From Microcella indica (lineage in GTDB: Bacteria > Actinomycetota > Actinomycetes > Actinomycetales > Microbacteriaceae): 64,000 nt of DNA. Shown here piece after piece: positions 50,517 to 61,016 of the stretch. Where the stretch lies: positions 124,001-188,000 of the forward strand of contig NZ_CP058670.1 of the NCBI RefSeq assembly GCF_013414345.1, given 5' to 3'. Position numbers and translations under genes: made by a program. The notes under the pieces were generated by a model. That model worked only from the letters and a program-made list of their open reading frames with translations. It ran no database searches and was not told where the DNA came from. Every line of letters starts with the position of its first letter. Positions within the stretch are counted from its first letter, which is position 1.

Positions 50517-51059
50517 ATGGCTACCGTGCGCACCCCCGACCCCAACCCGGGCTGGCTCTCGGATGAGGAGCTCGAGCAGATCCGCCAGCGACTGCCTCTC
50601 GTCTACATCGAGGCGGTGCCCGTGCGCGTCGACGGCATGGGCACGGTGACCGACGTCGGAGTCCTCCTGCGCGCCACCGACTCGGGCAGCATCACGCGCA
50701 CGCTCGTGAGCGGTCGCGTGCTGTACGGCGAGACTCTGCGTGACGCGCTGTTCCGCCATCTGGAGAAGGACCTGGGCCCGATGGCCTTCCCGCAGCTTCC
50801 CGCATCGCCCGTTCCGTTCGCCGTCGCCGAGTACTTCCCGTTCCCGAGCCCGACGCGGTTCTCCGACGACCGGCAGCACGCCGTCTCGCTCGCCTACGTC
50901 GTCCCCGTCACCGGAACGTGCGACCCCCGGCAGGATGCGCTCGAGCTGACGTGGCTGAGCCCGGCCGAGGCGGCGACCGATCGGGTCTCCGACGAGATGG
51001 AGGGCGGTCGCGGTGCCCTTCTGCGCTCGGCCCTCGCCTCGGTGGGCGTGCTGCCCTAG
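50517..51059 (+). CDS. DUF4916 (Nudix-like) family protein
   Basis: A 180-residue protein that fits the DUF4916 family: PNPGWLSDEELEQIRQRLPLVYIEAVPVRVD start, LVSGRVLYGETLRDALFRHLEKDLG in place of the Nudix box, and FSDDRQHAVSLAYVVPV. The G-E-T-L-R-D-A-L pattern is Nudix-like, but the full GX5EX7REUXEEXGU signature is not intact, so hydrolase activity is doubtful. ATG 50517 has GACAAT 5 bases upstream, near-leaderless. Divergent from the esterase gene. Confidence 0.75.
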   Translation: MATVRTPDPNPGWLSDEELEQIRQRLPLVYIEAVPVRVDGMGTVTDVGVLLRATDSGSITRTLVSGRVLYGETLRDALFRHLEKDLGPMAFPQLPASPVPFAVAEYFPFPSPTRFSDDRQHAVSLAYVVPVTGTCDPRQDALELTWLSPAEAATDRVSDEMEGGRGALLRSALASVGVLP

Positions 51060-51117
51060 CGGCACGAGTTCCCTGTCGTACCCCTGTTTGGGGCCACGAG
51101 TACCCCCGTTCTAGGGA

Positions 51118-51134
51118 CATGAATGAGGTTCATG
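51118..51134. repeat. Inverted repeat upstream of the giant surface-protein gene
   Basis: CATGAA (51118-51123) and TTCATG (51129-51134) around a 5-base loop, flanked by direct repeats of TCTAGGG (about 51110-51116 and 51139-51145). Position 70-90 bases before the start codon suggests a regulator site; no protein can be named. Confidence 0.4.
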
Positions 51135-51202
51135 GACCTCTAGGGTGAAAGACGGGGGCGGCGTCCGGTCGTCGCGCCGGCACGTCAACCCGGGGGCAGC
51201 AC

Positions 51203-54200
51203 ATGTTTCGACGATTCTCTACGCGCGTACTCGCGGCGATCGCGGCCGCGGGTCTCATCGCCCTCCTCGCGCCCTTCGTGACGATGCCGTCGGCGGTCGC
51301 AGCCGAGGGCGACCCCGACGAGCCCGTGCTCATCCAGTTCGAGAAGGAAGCGATTCCTGCCGCGCCCACCTCCGTCGGCCCCGGCCAGACGGTGACCTAC
51401 CAGTTCAGCATCAACTGCTCCTCGCTCGAGACCGACTGCCTCGACCTCACGCTCGCCGACTCGGTGCCCGCGCCGCTCGAGCTTCAGTCGGTCACCATGG
51501 CGACGCAGGTGCCGCCCATCGACGTGCAGATCTCGGGCAACGCCTTCACGGTCGAGGTCATCGACGATCTGGGAGGCGGCTTCACGGGCATGCAGGCCGG
51601 CACGGGCGTGCAGATCAGCGCGACCGCGACCGTCCCCTCCGACCTGTCCGCCGACTTCGACGGAACCCTGCTGCCCAACACGGCGACCGTGACGGTCAGC
51701 AACCGAGAGGACCTCGCGCTCGACCCTCCGCGCCCGAGCCTCGTCGAGTCGAGCGCCGAGGTGCTGCTCGCCGTGCCGCGCGTGCTCGGCTCCGACACGA
51801 CCAAGTCCGTGACCCCCGCCACCACCCCGGCCGTGCTCGGCCGCACCGTCGCCTTCGACCTGGGGGCGACCAACACGAGCAACGGCTCGGTCGACGAGCT
51901 CGTCATCCAGGAACCCGCAGACACCTCCTCGACGATCCTCGACTACGTCGAGATCACGGGCCTGAGCGGGCTCGAGCTCCCCGCGGGCGCCGATCGTGTG
52001 CGCGTGGACTGGTTCGACGGCGCCGACTGGACGTCCGGCACGCCCGCGGCCACAGCCGCCCTTCCCACTGGAGTCGACACGGCCGACATTCGCGGGCTGC
52101 GCATCGTCTTCTCGTCGAGCACCGGGCGGGTCGACCGGGGTGCGACGGGTGGCATCACGATCGACGGCGAGCTCACGGCGACCGCGGCCGCTGTCGCCTC
52201 GACCCTCACTCTCACCAACACGGCGAGCTCGTGGGTGCGCTTCGACGCGACGACGACGAGCCCCGAGCCGGCCGCCGACACGATCCGCCTCGACCCCTCG
52301 AGCATCGCCCCTCTCGCGACCAAGCAGTTCGAGAACGCCTACGTGATCGGCGGTGCGTTCGAGCGCGTGACGATCGGAGGCCAGAACGGGGGAGACTTCG
52401 CGCTCAAGGAGCTCACGCTCACCGAGCCCGCGCCCGGCTCGACCTCGCTCGCCGATCAGGGCCTGAGCTTCGACAGCTGGGTCGACGCCGATATCGAGTG
52501 GCCCGTGAGCGCCACGAGCGCCGAGGTGAGCTACTGGTACGAGGGCGATGCCGACTTCAGCGCGCCCGTCACGACGACCACCGTCGACACGCTCCCGGCC
52601 CCGGTGGATGCTGCGCTCGTGCAGAGCGTGCGGGTCCGGTTCCTCAGCACGCAGCCCGGAGGCATGACGCCCGGGCAGTACGCGTCGCTGCCCTTCCGCG
52701 TGGTCACGGATGCCGTCGTGAGCGACGAGACCACGACCAACCAGGTGCGTGTCGACGTCGTCGCTCTCGACGACCAATCGGCCTCCGCCCTGGCCTCGGA
52801 CGACCTCACCCGTCGCACCTCGCGCGTGAACACCGAGGTCGAGAAGATCATCAGCCCCGACGAGCTGTACAGCCTCGAAGGTGCGACGACGCTCATCTCC
52901 CTGCCCGGCCGCATCACGCCACTGCCGGCGACGGCAGTCGATCCTTCGTCCTCGACGGTCGGTTCCGTCGCTCTCGTCATCACCGACCCGCTGGAGACGA
53001 GCGCCGACGAGTTCTACAACTACTTCACCCTCACCGACATCGTGGCGACAGCCGTTCCCGCGAACACGACTCTCACGGTGGAGTACTTCGACGGGTCGAC
53101 GTGGAGCGTGCTGCCCGGCGCCGACGGGCTCCTCGGCCCGTCCTTCCTCACGACGAGCATCGATGCCGGCGTGCGCGAGGTGCTCCAGGGCATCCGCTTC
53201 AGCTACCAGCACGTCGACTACGACACCTCGGGCACGCTGCTCAACCCCGGCTTCAGCGCGCAGCCCAACCTCCGTTTCGCCCTGCGCGGCGAGCTGCGCG
53301 ACGGAACGGGCGAGGCCGCGTCGGCCACGCGCACCGCGTCGATCAGCGTCGACAACACCGTGCAGGCCCGCGTGTCGAACCCGGTGGCGACGCCCTCCGA
53401 GGCCACGGACGACGCCGTGGCTCCCCTCCTGCTGCTGCCCACCGTCGACAGCGGTGACGGCTCGGGCGGTATTGCGGCGATCTCCAAGGAGTGGCAGCCC
53501 GTGGCGAGCACGGGCTTCGAGGCTGTGAATGCCCGCAGCGCCGATCAGGCGACGGCGCGCATCTCGTGGGGCACGGCTGGCACCTTCTTCGACTCGGTCG
53601 TGCTGTCCGACACCGCCACCGATCCTGCGACGACGCCCGTCGCCGACACCGTGTTCGAAGCCTTCGACCTCGTCCGTATTCCGGCGATCTCCAGCGGCAT
53701 GGACGCCCTGCTGACCTTCGACCGCATCGCCGCGGTCGAGCTCTTCGTGCCCGGGTCAGGCTGGGTCGGGGCGACGGGCGACCCGTGCCCCGCGAGCTGC
53801 GACGGCACGTTCCCCGGGTACACGCTCACCGACGCCGAGAGCGCGGCGGCGACCGGGGTGCGCCTCATCGTCGAGGAGAGCCCCTCGCGCGGGTCGCGCA
53901 TCGGCACCAACCCTGCGGCACCTCCCGTCGGCACGGGCGTCGCCCCGTCGATGGGTCTCGACCGCCGCGTCGACCTCGTCTTCGAGGTGCGCGACGTGCG
54001 CCGCTCCGACTCCGGTGTCGCCGTGCTCGGCGCCACTCGGGAGGCCCTGTACAACACCGCTGACTTCGGCGTCGTGAACAACACGGCGCGCTTCGAGGGG
54101 CGCGATGAGGCCGAGAGCGTGCTGCTGACGCGCACGGATGGCGACACGATCCTCATCTTCGATCAGCCGCTGACCGTCGAGATCACGAAGAGCTGGGTCG

Positions 54201-57200
54201 ACGGCCCGCTCGGCACCCCTCCCGGCGGCACGCCCCAGGCGCTCTACCCTCGAGCCCGCATGACGATCGACGCGCAGAACACGTCAGTGTCGAAGGTCGA
54301 TGAGCTCTCCATCCTCGACCCGGTCGCGGGTACCACTCCCTTCGAGTCGGTCAACCTGTACGATATCGTCTCGCTCAGCGTGCCGTCGGGGGCGACGTCG
54401 ACTGAGGTCATCCTCGAGCGTGAAGGGGCGGCGTTCACCTCCTACACCCGCTCGGCCGCCCTCGCGCTCAGCGCGGCGCAGCTCGCCGATGTCGTGGGCA
54501 TCGAGGTCGTGCACACGGGGCGCATCGATGTCGAGGCCTCCACACGCCTCGTCGTCGACACCCAGCTGCGACAGGACCTCCGCAGCACGCCAGGCACGCG
54601 CGTCAACAGCACGACGAGCGCCATCGTGGCGAACACTGCCGAGGCCACGATCACCGACCCGGGCGGTCTGACCGACCCTGCCGAGGGAGAGACCGACAAC
54701 GTCCTCACCGCGCAGGCGAGCGCGCAGGTCACGGTCGAGAACCTCTCGTACGCGGTCACGGCGACCAAGGGAATCCAGGCAGACACGACGGCGACACCGA
54801 CCGTGCCGGCGACGCAGTTCGAGGGCAACTCGCGCACCGCGACGGTGACACTGACCGGTCAGCCCTCCGGCAACGTGCGCTCGACCGACATGGTCATCGA
54901 AGACCTCACCCCGTCGTTCTGGAATGCGTACAACTTCAGCGGATTCTCCTCTCACTCGTTCGCTGCGCCGCTCAACCGGGTGAAGGTCGACGTCCTCGTC
55001 GGCGTCGACTACGTCGTCGATGGCTCCGGTGGCATCACGGCCGAGTGCAGCGGATCCGCCGTGCTCGACGCCTGCTGGGTCGAGGGGTCGTTCGGCTCGA
55101 CGCTCGAGCTGCCGTCGCTGCCGTCCGGCGCCGTGACCGCCGACATCCGCGGAATCCGTCTGCACTACACGCGCGCCGACGGCGCGGCGTGGGAGCGCCC
55201 GTACAACCCGCTGCAGACAGTGCGCTTCACGGCGACGCGGCGTGACCTCCTGGTCGCCCCCAGCACCGAGCCGGTGCCGTCGACCCTCTACATCTACTCA
55301 GAGCCTGCTCCCGGGGAGACCGAGGTTGGCGTCTTCACGAACGACGTCGAGGTGACCTCGTGGGCCGACAACGGCGCGGATGCTCCGCTCTGGCAGGCGA
55401 CCGACGACGACACCCGGCAGATCCTGTTCCAGCACCGCCCGGCCGAGGTTCGCGTCATCAAGACGCCTTTCGGCCCGCTCACCCTGGGCGCTCCGATCCC
55501 CTACGAGATCACGGTGCGCAACCTCGGCACGGGCCAGGACAAGGACCTCGCCGAGCTGCAGATCGTCGACCTCATCCCGGTCGACGGCACCGGGCCGATG
55601 CTCGAGCTCGGCATCGATCCCGAGACGGGCACGCCGTACGAGCCCGAAGACCTCATCGAGATCTCCGTCGTCGACGAGTCCAGCCAGTCGGTCGCGGCTC
55701 CCTCGTTCACTGCTGACCTCGGGGCGAGCGCGTCCGGCGGCCAGCCGCTCACGATCACGCCAGACCCCGCGTTCATCCTCGAGAAGGGCTGGACCCTCAC
55801 CATCTCGGCGCCGCTGCTCTTCCGCCAGTTCCTGCAGGCGGGCTCCGAGACGTCGGACTTCGTCGTCAACAGCGCGATCGTCACGAGCGACCAGGAGTTC
55901 GATCGCTGCGAGTACTCCACGAACGGCATTCTCGAGCCCGACCCGCAGCTCGAGGTATCGAGCTGCACGGCTACCACGAAGGTCTGGGCGCTCCCGAGCG
56001 CGCCCATGAACATCGTCAAGGGAGTGAAGGGCGTCGGCGCTGGGCCCCTCGACATCAACGGCGACCCCGTCGTCGACCCCGTCACGAGTGCGCCCTACGA
56101 CGATCTGGGCGTCATCCGCACGGTCAACAACGGCGTCGACTGCAGCGCTCCCACTCTCGCCGTGGACGGCAAGGACTACTACCGCTACCCCTGCGTGCCC
56201 ATCACGCGCCCCGGCGGCACGGAAGAGTGGGCCGGCAACTTCTTCAATGCGGGCAACGTGCGCGTCTTCGAGGTCGTCGCGATCGACGTGCTCCCGAGGG
56301 AGAACGACCGCGGCGTCATCATCAACGACAACCGCAACTCGCGGTGGACGCCGACGCTCACCGAGCGACCGCGGCTCGTCGGCTGGCCCGATGAGGCCCT
56401 CACGGTCTACTACACCGATCGTCTCGATCTCGCGACTCCGGCGTGCAACGGCGCCGACATTCAGCGCGAGCTCGGCATGTCGCCCAGCTCGACCCCGCCG
56501 ATGGTCGAGCAGTACTGGCCCTGCATCGACAGCCCGAGCACGGGAGGCATCCCCGACCGGGATGACCCTGTCGACGGCTGGCAGGTCATGCCGGCGGTGC
56601 CCGACGCAGCGCTGCTCGAGAGCGTCATCGCGCTCAAGTTCGTCGTCGACCTGACGGTCGGCGTCGCCGAGGCCGACCAGGGCCTCCTGCCGGGCGAGGA
56701 CATCTCGATCGTGTACCGCTCGGAGACCGCGCGCGAGCCGGTGCTGCGCGAGACCGACGCGAACCTCGACCGTGACTCGATCGCCTACAACTCGATCGCC
56801 GGTGCCGCCCGCGGCCGCGACGGCGACAACGACCTCCCCTACCGCTTCGTGACCGAGCCGCGCAAGGTCGGCGTCGCTCTCGCGACGGGTGCTCTCGACC
56901 TCGCGAAGATCGTCGAGGGAGAAGGAGCCTCGTTCGCACCAGGCTCGGTGCCGATCGATGTCGCCTGCTCGGTCGGCGGCGAGCCCATCTCGCTGCTCGA
57001 CAGTGCCGGTGACGACCGCTCGCCCTTCACGATCACGAGCAACGCGGCGGCCGAGCGCATCCTCGGCATCCCGCTGTATGCCGAGTGCGGCATTAGCGAG
57101 GCGGGCACGACGGGTGCCACCTCGATCACGACGCTGCCGTCGACGGTCACCGTGCGGGCGCTCGACTACAGCCCCTCGACCGTCTTCAACCCGCGCCCCG

Positions 57201-60200
57201 CCTTCGCCGAGCGCCCCGCGATCCAGCTGAGCGAAGTCACCAACACCTACGACCTCGCCGGGCTGACGATCTCCAAGTCGGTGGACATGAACGGGGCGGT
57301 CAACGCGGCTGGCGACCCGATCATGCAGACCAGCTTCACCTTCTCGATCGCCTGCACGTTCGACACCGGGTCGGGCGCGCAGCCGATCGCGGTCTCGCCC
57401 TCCACCTTCACCCTCAACGACGGCGGCTCCCGCAGCTACACGGGGCTGCCGGCCGGCGCGGTCTGCACAGTGACCGAGACCCAGTCGCGCGGTGCCACGG
57501 TCACGAAGGTCATCACGACGGGCGGAGCGGCCGCGGCGCCGACCGCCGGCACCTCGGCCATCGTGACCCTGGCGCCCAACGACGGCGCGGGCGAGCCGAC
57601 CAACGCGGTCGACTACACCAACAGCATCCCCGTGGGCTCGCTCACCGTGACCAAGGCGATCACGGGAGCCGGCGCGACCGACCCCTACGACTTCGGCGAC
57701 GGCACCTTCACCGTTCTCGTCAACTGCACGCGCACCGCGTCGACGATCGCGCCCGCCACGCAGCCGCCGGGGGCGAGTGCCACGGCGGTCTGGTACGGCA
57801 CGCTCACCTTCAGCGCGTCGACGCAGCTCAGTCAGACCATCGACAACATCCCCGCGGGGTCGACGTGCGCCATCACGGAGCAGCAGAGCGCGGGCGCCAC
57901 GCAGGTGACGAACCCGAGCAACGTGACGATCTCGGGCAACAGCACGGTGAGCCGCACGGTCACCAACCGCTACGACCTCGCCTCCGTCACCGTGGGCAAG
58001 ACGGTTCTCACCGACGCCGTCGATGAGAACGACGACCCGGTGTACCCGGCCGACCCCTTCGCCTTCGCGGTGTCCTGCACCTTCCAGGGCGACCCGGTGC
58101 TCGCCGACGGCTTCGCCGCCGCACCCATGACATTCGCGCTGCGCCACGACGAGACGCGCACACTCACGGGTCTGCCCGCGGGCGCCTCGTGCACGGTCTC
58201 CGAGACGGAAGACCAAGAAGCGGACTCGACGTCGATCGCTCGCACGGTGGGAGGCTTCTCGACCTCGATCGACGGCACGTCGACCACGATCGCCTCTCTC
58301 TCCGCGAATGGCACGAGCCCGGTGACCCGCAACACGGTGCAGTTCACCAACCGCTACGGCGTAACGAGCTTCACGATCGCCAAGGACGTCATCGGAGGGG
58401 GCGTCGGGCAGTTCGCCCCCGAGTCCGTGACGGCGAACGTCGTCTGCACGAGCCCGCTCGTCGGCGAGTCGTTCAACGGCGACGTCACGGTGCCCGCCGA
58501 CGGCTTCGTCACGATCGAGAACCTCGCCGACGGCTCGACCTGCGCGGTGTTCGAGCGCGACCCGCTCGCGACGGGCGCCGATGCGCACCGCATCGTCGAC
58601 GACGAGGGAACAGTCATCGACGGCACCGGCATCGTCGTGACATCCGGCGCGCCCGCGTCGGTGACCCTCGAGAACTACTACCTGACCGGCTCGGTGGAGA
58701 TCTCCAAGACCGTGCTCGGGGCGGGAGCCACGTACGGCGACGGACCCTTCGAGGTGACGCTGGCGTGCGTGCGCGACGGCGTCGACGTGACGATCGCAGG
58801 CGGAGCGACGCGCACTCTCGCCTCGGGCGGTACCGCGAGCTACACGCTTCTGCCGTCTGGTGCCGCGTGCACCCTCACCGAGAGCGACCCGGCCGGCGCG
58901 ACCTCGAGTCGCATCCTCGATGCGGAGGGCGGTGAGCTGACCACGGACGTGGCCACCGGCCACACGTTCACCGTCGTGGTCGACGACTCCGAGCTCGTCG
59001 ACGACCAGGTGCAGCCGGCTCTCGAGGTCGAGAACACGTTCGAGCTCGCGAGCCTCGCCGTCACCAAGACCGTCTCGAGCGACGCTGTCGACGCTGCGGG
59101 CGCAGCCATCGACTACGGGCCCTTCCCCATCGCCGTCGCGTGCACCTTCGAGGGCGACGCCGTCTACGGCACGGGCTACGACGCGGAGACGCCGATGCAG
59201 CGCAGCCTCGCCGACGGTGAGACATGGTCGCTGAGCGGCCTGCCCGACGGGGCCCGGTGCACAATCACCGAGACCGACACGATGGACGCGGCGCAGACGC
59301 GCGTCGTGACCGTCGTGGACGGCGGGGGGTCCTCGACGATCGTCGCCGATGCCGCGGTCGTCACCCTCGGCACGAGCACGACCGCCGAGATCGAGAACGA
59401 CTACACCGTCGGCTCGATCGAGCTCGCCAAGTCGGTGGTCGGCGCGGGCGCCGACGCATGGGCGGACGCTCCTGTCGAGATCGACGTGACCTGCGAGCTC
59501 GACGACAGCACCGGTCTGCGCACGGTCTTCACCGATACGTTCACGTTCGCGCGCGGCGACGAGCCCGTGACGATCGAGAACCTCGCCACGGGAGCCGTGT
59601 GCACCGTGACGGAGACTGCCACGGGCGGAGCCTCCTCCACGACCGTGACCCTCGCGGGTGCCTCGATCGACGGCTCGATCGTCGACGGCGTCACGGCGGA
59701 CGTCACGATCGGGAACGAGCCCATCGACGTCACGGTTACCAACACCTTCGCCCTCGGCGAGGTCGAGGTCGAGAAGGAGCGCGTGGGGGAGGGTGCTGCG
59801 ACGTGGGGCGCTGGGCCGTTCGAGGTCGAGCTCACGTGCCTTCGTGACGTCAACGGGATCGAGCAGCAGCTCGAAATCCCTGGCGGAGCACTGCGCGAAC
59901 TCACCTCCGACGGCTTCTACCGTGCGACCTACGAGGGTCTTCCCCTCGACGCCGACTGCTCTCTCGTCGAGACGCGCGCGGCGGGCGCGACGAGCACGAG
60001 CATCGATGTCGATGAGGTCACCGTCTCCGCCGAGCCGGTCGGCTTCACGGTGACCAACACCTTCGACGTGGGGGGCGTCGTCGTGGAGAAGACTTTCGCG
60101 GGCGACGGCACCGGCACGTTCGTGCGGGGATCCTTCGAGGCGAGCCTTGCCTGCACGCTGCCGATCGATGGCGTCGTCACCGCCCTGGAGATCCCGGGAG

Positions 60201-60931
60201 GTGCGGCGCGCGAGCTCACCGAGCTCAACGGTTACCGCAACAGCTGGGAGCAGATCCCGGCGGGTGCCGACTGCACGGTGACGGAGACCCGCACGGGCGG
60301 TGCCACGCGCACCGACGCGACGGCGAGCGAGTTCGTCGTGGTCGCCGACGAGGATCACACCGTGGGACTCGAGAACACCTTCCTGCTCGCGGCCTTCTCG
60401 GTCACGAAGGACGTCACGGGCCCCTTCGCGAGCGAGGCCACTGACGCCACGTTCGTCATCGAGACCTCGTGCCTGTGGGACCGCGACGGTGAGCTTGTGC
60501 CCCTGTTGCCGGGCGACTGGATGGACGAGGAGAGGCTCCCAGACGAGGGCACCCAGGAGGGCGCGACCGACGAAGGCGGGGAGTCGGAGGAGAGCGAGCC
60601 GGAGCCGGAGCGTCCGACGAGCATGGTGTCGCAGATCCGCGACGGCACGACCGTGATGTTCGAGAACCTGCCGGCGAATGCCGTCTGCTCGATCTCGGAG
60701 GTGGACAGCGGCGGAGCCACCGCCCAGGTCGTGTGGCTCGATGGCGTCATGCAGCTCGGTGATCTCACTCTCGCCGACGGGCTCAACGACTCGACGCTCT
60801 CCAACGTCTTCCTCACGACGCTCGCCCTCACGGGTGTCGAACTCGCCGCGTGGATCGCGCTGGTCATCGCGCTGCTGCTCGCGGGAGCAACCCTCGTCGT
60901 GATCAGTCGGCGCCGCGCTCACGCCTCCTAG
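51203..60931 (+). CDS. Giant LAxTG-anchored cell-wall protein with DUF5979 repeats
   Basis: A 3242-residue secreted protein. Signal peptide residues 1-33 (cut near AVAA), then about six modules of 180-200 residues (to about 1420) with a shared pattern of K-x-W/V...PG or ATP start, VDELxIxEP-like strand and VxVxYFDGxxW end, then a DUF11-like module (EVRVIKTPFGPLTLGAPIPYEITVRN), a Cys-containing module (1600-1890) and about eleven DUF5979-type repeats of 100-125 residues (from about 1896 to 3180), each with V-x-K start, a Cys pair (IACTF...AVCTVTET) and TNTF end. The end is LALTG, a membrane helix and RRRAHAS, i.e. a class E sortase signal. Probably a stalk-like adhesin; no sortase gene is in the window. 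Confidence 0.9.
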   Translation: MFRRFSTRVLAAIAAAGLIALLAPFVTMPSAVAAEGDPDEPVLIQFEKEAIPAAPTSVGPGQTVTYQFSINCSSLETDCLDLTLADSVPAPLELQSVTMATQVPPIDVQISGNAFTVEVIDDLGGGFTGMQAGTGVQISATATVPSDLSADFDGTLLPNTATVTVSNREDLALDPPRPSLVESSAEVLLAVPRVLGSDTTKSVTPATTPAVLGRTVAFDLGATNTSNGSVDELVIQEPADTSSTILDYVEITGLSGLELPAGADRVRVDWFDGADWTSGTPAATAALPTGVDTADIRGLRIVFSSSTGRVDRGATGGITIDGELTATAAAVASTLTLTNTASSWVRFDATTTSPEPAADTIRLDPSSIAPLATKQFENAYVIGGAFERVTIGGQNGGDFALKELTLTEPAPGSTSLADQGLSFDSWVDADIEWPVSATSAEVSYWYEGDADFSAPVTTTTVDTLPAPVDAALVQSVRVRFLSTQPGGMTPGQYASLPFRVVTDAVVSDETTTNQVRVDVVALDDQSASALASDDLTRRTSRVNTEVEKIISPDELYSLEGATTLISLPGRITPLPATAVDPSSSTVGSVALVITDPLETSADEFYNYFTLTDIVATAVPANTTLTVEYFDGSTWSVLPGADGLLGPSFLTTSIDAGVREVLQGIRFSYQHVDYDTSGTLLNPGFSAQPNLRFALRGELRDGTGEAASATRTASISVDNTVQARVSNPVATPSEATDDAVAPLLLLPTVDSGDGSGGIAAISKEWQPVASTGFEAVNARSADQATARISWGTAGTFFDSVVLSDTATDPATTPVADTVFEAFDLVRIPAISSGMDALLTFDRIAAVELFVPGSGWVGATGDPCPASCDGTFPGYTLTDAESAAATGVRLIVEESPSRGSRIGTNPAAPPVGTGVAPSMGLDRRVDLVFEVRDVRRSDSGVAVLGATREALYNTADFGVVNNTARFEGRDEAESVLLTRTDGDTILIFDQPLTVEITKSWVDGPLGTPPGGTPQALYPRARMTIDAQNTSVSKVDELSILDPVAGTTPFESVNLYDIVSLSVPSGATSTEVILEREGAAFTSYTRSAALALSAAQLADVVGIEVVHTGRIDVEASTRLVVDTQLRQDLRSTPGTRVNSTTSAIVANTAEATITDPGGLTDPAEGETDNVLTAQASAQVTVENLSYAVTATKGIQADTTATPTVPATQFEGNSRTATVTLTGQPSGNVRSTDMVIEDLTPSFWNAYNFSGFSSHSFAAPLNRVKVDVLVGVDYVVDGSGGITAECSGSAVLDACWVEGSFGSTLELPSLPSGAVTADIRGIRLHYTRADGAAWERPYNPLQTVRFTATRRDLLVAPSTEPVPSTLYIYSEPAPGETEVGVFTNDVEVTSWADNGADAPLWQATDDDTRQILFQHRPAEVRVIKTPFGPLTLGAPIPYEITVRNLGTGQDKDLAELQIVDLIPVDGTGPMLELGIDPETGTPYEPEDLIEISVVDESSQSVAAPSFTADLGASASGGQPLTITPDPAFILEKGWTLTISAPLLFRQFLQAGSETSDFVVNSAIVTSDQEFDRCEYSTNGILEPDPQLEVSSCTATTKVWALPSAPMNIVKGVKGVGAGPLDINGDPVVDPVTSAPYDDLGVIRTVNNGVDCSAPTLAVDGKDYYRYPCVPITRPGGTEEWAGNFFNAGNVRVFEVVAIDVLPRENDRGVIINDNRNSRWTPTLTERPRLVGWPDEALTVYYTDRLDLATPACNGADIQRELGMSPSSTPPMVEQYWPCIDSPSTGGIPDRDDPVDGWQVMPAVPDAALLESVIALKFVVDLTVGVAEADQGLLPGEDISIVYRSETAREPVLRETDANLDRDSIAYNSIAGAARGRDGDNDLPYRFVTEPRKVGVALATGALDLAKIVEGEGASFAPGSVPIDVACSVGGEPISLLDSAGDDRSPFTITSNAAAERILGIPLYAECGISEAGTTGATSITTLPSTVTVRALDYSPSTVFNPRPAFAERPAIQLSEVTNTYDLAGLTISKSVDMNGAVNAAGDPIMQTSFTFSIACTFDTGSGAQPIAVSPSTFTLNDGGSRSYTGLPAGAVCTVTETQSRGATVTKVITTGGAAAAPTAGTSAIVTLAPNDGAGEPTNAVDYTNSIPVGSLTVTKAITGAGATDPYDFGDGTFTVLVNCTRTASTIAPATQPPGASATAVWYGTLTFSASTQLSQTIDNIPAGSTCAITEQQSAGATQVTNPSNVTISGNSTVSRTVTNRYDLASVTVGKTVLTDAVDENDDPVYPADPFAFAVSCTFQGDPVLADGFAAAPMTFALRHDETRTLTGLPAGASCTVSETEDQEADSTSIARTVGGFSTSIDGTSTTIASLSANGTSPVTRNTVQFTNRYGVTSFTIAKDVIGGGVGQFAPESVTANVVCTSPLVGESFNGDVTVPADGFVTIENLADGSTCAVFERDPLATGADAHRIVDDEGTVIDGTGIVVTSGAPASVTLENYYLTGSVEISKTVLGAGATYGDGPFEVTLACVRDGVDVTIAGGATRTLASGGTASYTLLPSGAACTLTESDPAGATSSRILDAEGGELTTDVATGHTFTVVVDDSELVDDQVQPALEVENTFELASLAVTKTVSSDAVDAAGAAIDYGPFPIAVACTFEGDAVYGTGYDAETPMQRSLADGETWSLSGLPDGARCTITETDTMDAAQTRVVTVVDGGGSSTIVADAAVVTLGTSTTAEIENDYTVGSIELAKSVVGAGADAWADAPVEIDVTCELDDSTGLRTVFTDTFTFARGDEPVTIENLATGAVCTVTETATGGASSTTVTLAGASIDGSIVDGVTADVTIGNEPIDVTVTNTFALGEVEVEKERVGEGAATWGAGPFEVELTCLRDVNGIEQQLEIPGGALRELTSDGFYRATYEGLPLDADCSLVETRAAGATSTSIDVDEVTVSAEPVGFTVTNTFDVGGVVVEKTFAGDGTGTFVRGSFEASLACTLPIDGVVTALEIPGGAARELTELNGYRNSWEQIPAGADCTVTETRTGGATRTDATASEFVVVADEDHTVGLENTFLLAAFSVTKDVTGPFASEATDATFVIETSCLWDRDGELVPLLPGDWMDEERLPDEGTQEGATDEGGESEESEPEPERPTSMVSQIRDGTTVMFENLPANAVCSISEVDSGGATAQVVWLDGVMQLGDLTLADGLNDSTLSNVFLTTLALTGVELAAWIALVIALLLAGATLVVISRRRAHAS

Positions 60932-60937
60932 CGAAAC

Positions 60938-60968
60938 GGCGCCGCTCCCCACGAGGGGGAGCGGCGCC
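60938..60968. terminator. Shared terminator of the giant gene and the convergent helicase gene
   Basis: GGCGCCGCTCCCC (60938-60950) and GGGGAGCGGCGCC (60956-60968) around ACGAG; 13 perfect pairs, 6 bases after the surface-protein stop. Confidence 0.65.
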
Positions 60969-61016
60969 GCCGTGAAGGAGCTGCCGGGTCAGAAGAACCG
61001 GATCAGGGCTGCCGGG

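Noticed and set aside
55298-60952. A 1884-codon open frame on the minus strand opposite the giant surface-protein gene
   Set aside because: It is rich in Arg, Asp, Gly and Val with no recognisable domain, as expected for the antisense of GC-rich repeats, while the plus strand shows signal peptide, repeats and sorting signal.
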